NCBI GenBank assembly: GCA_027482985.1
Contig: JAIXVO010000039.1
Span: 1 to 8,190, forward strand
DNA from: Cyanobacteriota bacterium
Lineage (GTDB): Bacteria > Cyanobacteriota > Cyanobacteriia > Leptolyngbyales > Leptolyngbyaceae
DNA length: 8,190 nt
Direction of reading: 5' to 3'
The notes under the pieces were generated by a model. That model was not told where the DNA came from, made no database searches, and saw nothing but the letters and a program-made list of their open reading frames with translations. A program made the position numbers and the translations under genes. This document shows, one piece after another, positions 6,201 through 8,190 of this stretch (its first letter is position 1; each line of letters begins with the position of its first letter).

Positions 6201-7483
6201 TCTTGCCCTTGAAAAACGAGCATGACCAAGTGATTGGGATCAGTGTGGTCTGCGAAGAAGTGACGGCACGCAAACAGGCCGAAGCGGAACGGGAAGACCT
6301 ATTACAACGAGAACAACTGGCACGGGAGCACGCCGAACAAGCCAACCGCGTCAAAGATGAGTTTTTGGCGGTGCTATCCCATGAACTGCGTACCCCCCTA
6401 AATCCGATTTTGGGCTGGGCCAAACTGCTGCAAACCAGCCAATTTAATGAAGAGAAAACGCGGCAGGCACTCGCGACGATCGAACGCAATGCCAAATTAC
6501 AGGTGCAGTTAATTGACGATCTTTTAGATATCTCACGGATTCTGCGCGGCAAACTCAGCCTCAACCTAGAACCCGTGTCCTTAGTGACCGTGATCAGTGC
6601 CGCTCTGGAAACGGTGCGATTGTCGGCAGAAGCGAAACAAATTCATTTGGAAATGGATCTGGATCCGCAGGTGGGGTTGGTGCGGGGCGATGCGGGACGA
6701 TTGCAGCAGGTGGTTTGGAATTTGCTCACGAATGCGATTAAATTTACTCCAGCGGCAGGACTGGTCACGGTGCGTCTAGTCGCGAGCGATCGCGGTCCGA
6801 ATGGTAACCGTGAGCAGGCTCAGATGATCGTCAGTGATACTGGTAAGGGCATTAATCCTGACTTCCTGCCCCACATTTTTGACTATTTTCGGCAGGAAGA
6901 TAGTTCCACGACTCGCCAGTTTGGTGGCCTGGGATTGGGACTGGCGATTTCTCGCCAATTGGTCGAGGCCCATGGCGGGACGATCGCCGTGACCGAGTCT
7001 ACCCTCGGCAGCGGCACCACCTTCGCAGTTTGCTTACCCATCCTCCCGGCTCTGCCCAGTCAAGCTTCACACCCGCCCACCGTCACCTATGATTTGTCGG
7101 GGTTACAGGTGTTGGTGGTGGATGATGAACCCGACTCCCTCGCCCTGCTGGAACTGCTGCTGGATGCGGACGGCGCTCAGGTTACAGCAGTCACTTCCGC
7201 CGCCGCTGCCTTAACCGCCCTGGCAGAACGGTCATTCGACATTTTGGTCAGCGACATTGGGATGCCCGAAATGAACGGCTATGACCTGATGCAGCAAGTC
7301 CGGGCAGGCGTGGCCAACCAATCGATGCTCCCCGCGATCGCCCTGACCGCCTACGCCAGCGACGAAGACCAGCAACGGGCGATCGCGGCTGGATATCAAT
7401 ACCATCTGGTCAAGCCTGTTGATCCACGAGCTTTGGCGGGCGCGATCGCCGATCTGACCGCCTGTCGAGTGCCGCCTCAGTAA
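3287..7483 (+). CDS. Hybrid sensor histidine kinase with seven PAS-like domains and C-terminal receiver
   Basis: A 1398-residue sensor that should autophosphorylate on His and pass phosphate to its own receiver. No signal, membrane segment or HAMP is visible, so it is predicted cytoplasmic. PAS-like domains sit at about 36-148, 190-295, 304-420, 458-576, 626-737, 744-862 and 880-997. Several end in the usual D-I/V-T/S-x-R/x-K exit, for example V-S-D-R-K (290-294) and I-T-E-R-K (857-861). Coiled-coil linkers lie at 421-457 and 577-625. HisKA carries S1031-H1032-E-L-R-T-P-L-N. HATPase shows N1145-L-L-T-N1149, D1184-T-G-K-G1188, F1198-D-Y-F and G1213-G-L-G-L-G1218. The receiver (about 1272-1390) has D1279-D1280, phosphoacceptor D1323, T1354 and K1376. 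All catalytic residues are present. Signal and partner are unknown; no LOV cysteine motif, GAF or phytochrome region is evident. Output probably goes via a separate Hpt protein or regulator. GC is lower in the linker region (about 45% at 5041-5100) than in the receiver (about 58% at 7201-7260). Confidence 0.96.
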   Translation: MTPGHTADFSNSHPSSLSVTADQLVCPITAAPWSGIAKPGVLLQLADGSIRAGNPIAEQLLGFTLSEMQGWTSEAPWEAIHADGSPFPGETHPAMVTLQTGQPCTDVVMGLRKPDGTLTWLLIDTQPLYLAHESTPYAVIANFADITGMQAACYVPAPAKVASPFPPALAVAGFPSGDRSPAPAKLRQNVVPLLEHMSDGFFTCDRDWQFTYVNREAERIFGRPRETILGRVVWEAFPESVDTEIYGHYHRAMREQVKVEFESYYLPFERWYEIAAYPSEQGLAVYFRDVSDRKAIAAALLKQQALFQLVFDNIPDTVVLYDADRRFQLVNPAGLARTGRSLTEVIGRRDEEVWPLEVTQGYLPTLIKAIETRTPQTLEHSFSLAETGDFTLLIQYIPLLDEQGQVQQILAFTVDVSLRKQMEDQMRNLNHELEKRVIERTADLVTAYREVQLVSSRLSSIIDGSKDLIAALDLDFRLLAFNQAYHQEVKRIFGIEIVPGMSLLVAIAHLPDEQAKVAALWGRALQGEEFTIEEVFGTATNNRTYYEITFSPIRDTDQHLIGASQTVRDVTQRRAFEVTLQQLNEDLEQRVNQRTAELNQTNQQLIAEIRDRQLAEAELQLTAKHLNFALRSAPITLYNQDLDLRYTWMHNPRHTYGLEQILGKRDSDLVNPESAAMLTQLKQQVLDTRVGRRQEIKIGVGEQVIYYDLTLEPLLNDAGQIAGISGAAVEITELKQIEEALYQSNAVLNAINQFTPTLIYVKDCQGRMVLVNPALLQMVNLPESQVIGYTALDFLQPRSTAEVIMANDRQVLETGQASEFEEVLETTAGQRWFLSVKAPYWDEQGTIIGLIGISTEITERKRTEALLQSHRLELQQQLAEIEAIYQSSPIGLSVLSPDLRFLRINQRLADINGLPITEHLGRTVREVLPNLADTAEPVLRSLVETGNPLLNVEIQGETPAQPGVQRVWLEHFLPLKNEHDQVIGISVVCEEVTARKQAEAEREDLLQREQLAREHAEQANRVKDEFLAVLSHELRTPLNPILGWAKLLQTSQFNEEKTRQALATIERNAKLQVQLIDDLLDISRILRGKLSLNLEPVSLVTVISAALETVRLSAEAKQIHLEMDLDPQVGLVRGDAGRLQQVVWNLLTNAIKFTPAAGLVTVRLVASDRGPNGNREQAQMIVSDTGKGINPDFLPHIFDYFRQEDSSTTRQFGGLGLGLAISRQLVEAHGGTIAVTESTLGSGTTFAVCLPILPALPSQASHPPTVTYDLSGLQVLVVDDEPDSLALLELLLDADGAQVTAVTSAAAALTALAERSFDILVSDIGMPEMNGYDLMQQVRAGVANQSMLPAIALTAYASDEDQQRAIAAGYQYHLVKPVDPRALAGAIADLTACRVPPQ

Positions 7484-7531
7484 GAACGCCGACAGCCACC
7501 AACAAACTCTCGTCGTTGCCGCCTCCTGCCT

Positions 7532-7574
7532 CCTGCCTTCTCCGCCTGCGGGCGTGGCCTGCGGAGAAGGCAGG
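7532..7574. repeat. Palindromic element with 14-bp perfect stem
   Basis: CCTGCCTTCTCCGC (7532-7545) is perfectly complementary to GCGGAGAAGGCAGG (7561-7574) with a 15-base GC-rich loop. The octamer GCCTGCGG also occurs twice as a direct repeat, at 7544-7551 and 7557-7564. It lies between the convergent kinase and proA genes. It may help terminate both transcripts, but neither side has a U run next to the stem, so a dispersed palindromic repeat is at least as likely. Confidence 0.75.
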
Positions 7575-7590
7575 CTGGAATTCCAGTTTT
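7575..7590 (+). terminator. Palindrome CTGGAATTCCAG followed by TTTT
   Basis: A perfect 12-base palindrome (7575-7586) abuts the large stem-loop on its right and is followed by four T residues. As RNA it can form only a 4-bp stem with a 4-base loop, so on its own it is a weak terminator. Together with the preceding 14-bp stem it is the best candidate for the end of the kinase transcript. Confidence 0.3.
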
Positions 7591-7685
7591 GCTGCCCCCT
7601 GCCGCGCCCCTACACGGTTTGCTGGCCTTGGCTCCTGACTCCTGCCTCTGTTCAACTGAGCGCTCACGTCGAAGCCTGCCTCCTG

Positions 7686-8190
7686 CTAATCCAGCCATTC
7701 CCGATGCGTAAAGGCTTTAGCCTCTGCTCCGGCATAGGTGGCGACAATTTGCCCCTGCCCCACCAGTTGATATTTGTAGGTGACTAAACCCTCCAAGCCG
7801 ACGGGTCCTCGGGGTGGCATTTTTTGAGTGCTAATGCCCACTTCGGCTCCGAACCCATAGCGAAACCCATCGGCGAAGCGGGTTGAGCAGTTGTGGAAAA
7901 CACCTGCTGCATCGACCTGTGCCATAAAGGTCTGCGCGGTTGTGGCATCGGTAGTGACGATCGCCTCCGTATGGCGTGACCCGTAGGTGTTGATATGAGC
8001 GATCGCTGCCTCTAGCGAATCGACTATTTTAATCGACAGAATTAAATCACTGTATTCTGTTGACCAGTCAGCCTCTGTTGCTGCGATCATGGGGATAATC
8101 GCCTGCGTCTGGGCATCCCCTCGGAGTTCCACACCTTGCGCTTGTAGGGCGGCAGCGAGCGGGGGCAAGAGAGCCGGGGCGATCGCCTGA
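7686..8190 (-). CDS. proA: Gamma-glutamyl phosphate reductase (glutamate-5-semialdehyde dehydrogenase), C-terminal part
   Basis: ProA reduces L-glutamyl 5-phosphate with NADPH to glutamate 5-semialdehyde, the second step of proline synthesis, in the cytoplasm. The last 167 residues are present, of a protein usually about 420 long; the N-terminal part, including the cofactor domain and the catalytic Cys region, lies beyond the window. The visible part is highly characteristic: [19 protein letters not shown], then [19 protein letters not shown] and L-E-G-L-V-T-Y-K-Y. It ends in a short tail H-R-E-W-L-D and TAG at 7688-7686. The frame stays open to 8190. The apparent start near 8168 is an internal TTG (Leu), not the start. 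It converges on the kinase gene. Two HIP1 sites (7999-8006, 8179-8186) lie inside it. Confidence 0.96.
   Translation of the reverse strand, partial: QAIAPALLPPLAAALQAQGVELRGDAQTQAIIPMIAATEADWSTEYSDLILSIKIVDSLEAAIAHINTYGSRHTEAIVTTDATTAQTFMAQVDAAGVFHNCSTRFADGFRYGFGAEVGISTQKMPPRGPVGLEGLVTYKYQLVGQGQIVATYAGAEAKAFTHREWLD

Larger units (their letters stand above)
7521..7684 (+). repeat. Degenerate heptamer repeats (GCCTCCT type) in the convergent gap
   Basis: GCCTCCT, GCCTCCT and GCCTTCT are in direct tandem at 7521-7541. GGCTCCT, GACTCCT and GCCTCTG follow one another at 7630-7650. A single GCCTCCT recurs at 7678-7684, just before the proA stop. Seven-base tandem repeats of this style (short tandemly repeated repetitive sequences) are common between cyanobacterial genes; no function is assured. 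Confidence 0.7.
790..8186. repeat. HIP1 palindromes GCGATCGC, about 19 dispersed copies
   Basis: Copies start at 790, 1880, 2070, 2617, 2885, 3116, 3816, 3897, 4158, 4303, 4802, 5115, 6103, 6786, 7334, 7379, 7442, 7999 and 8179. All but the one at 2070 are inside genes. HIP1 is the hallmark over-represented octamer of many cyanobacterial genomes. Three copies fall within 116 bases of the receiver-coding region. Confidence 0.95.

Noticed and set aside
6148..6564. Minus-strand frame of 138 codons opposite the HisKA region
   Set aside because: It overlaps the most conserved part of the kinase, so the open frame follows from codon constraint there.
7410..7787. Several open frames in the convergent gap on both strands
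   Set aside because: They span repeats and palindromes, overlap the ends of two secure genes, and have no recognisable domain or ribosome site.

Overview
The window is chromosomal DNA from a cyanobacterium. The main evidence is the palindrome GCGATCGC (HIP1), which I count about 19 times in 8.2 kb, where chance predicts fewer than one. Supporting signs are a tandem multi-PAS hybrid histidine kinase of cyanobacterial style, a four-helix 'armadillo-type fold' membrane protein of a kind I recognise only from cyanobacteria, and heptamer-type tandem repeats between genes. A filamentous Leptolyngbya-like host is a guess, not a demonstration.

Layout. Positions 1-666 (minus strand, cut by the window edge) encode a secreted purple/tartrate-resistant acid phosphatase-like metallophosphoesterase. 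A 112-bp divergent gap (667-778) separates it from a second extracytoplasmic metallophosphoesterase, a probable lipoprotein (779-1930, plus strand). Positions 1931-2277 hold no gene; they carry a purine-rich tract with three copies of a 14-mer, then a pyrimidine-rich array of four perfect 14-mers plus a partial fifth. Positions 2278-3135 encode the conserved membrane protein of unknown function. A 151-bp leader (3136-3286) with two small hairpins and a duplicated start region precedes a 1398-residue hybrid sensor kinase (3287-7483) with seven PAS-like domains, HisKA, HATPase and a receiver. A convergent gap (7484-7685) rich in palindromes and heptamers separates it from the C-terminal part of proA (minus strand, 7686 to the window edge).

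How the genes relate. The two phosphatases face each other across one short gap, act outside the cytoplasmic membrane by their signal sequences, and could share control; this is inference. The kinase is predicted to be soluble and ends in its own receiver, so its output must go through another protein not in this window. proA (proline synthesis) is a housekeeping neighbour with no visible tie to the rest. I see no mobile element, CRISPR array, RNA gene or defence system. Nothing here is clearly a new system. The items most worth a second look are the unknown membrane protein, the duplicated kinase start with an overlapping 8-codon leader ORF, and the complementary purine/pyrimidine repeat tracts.
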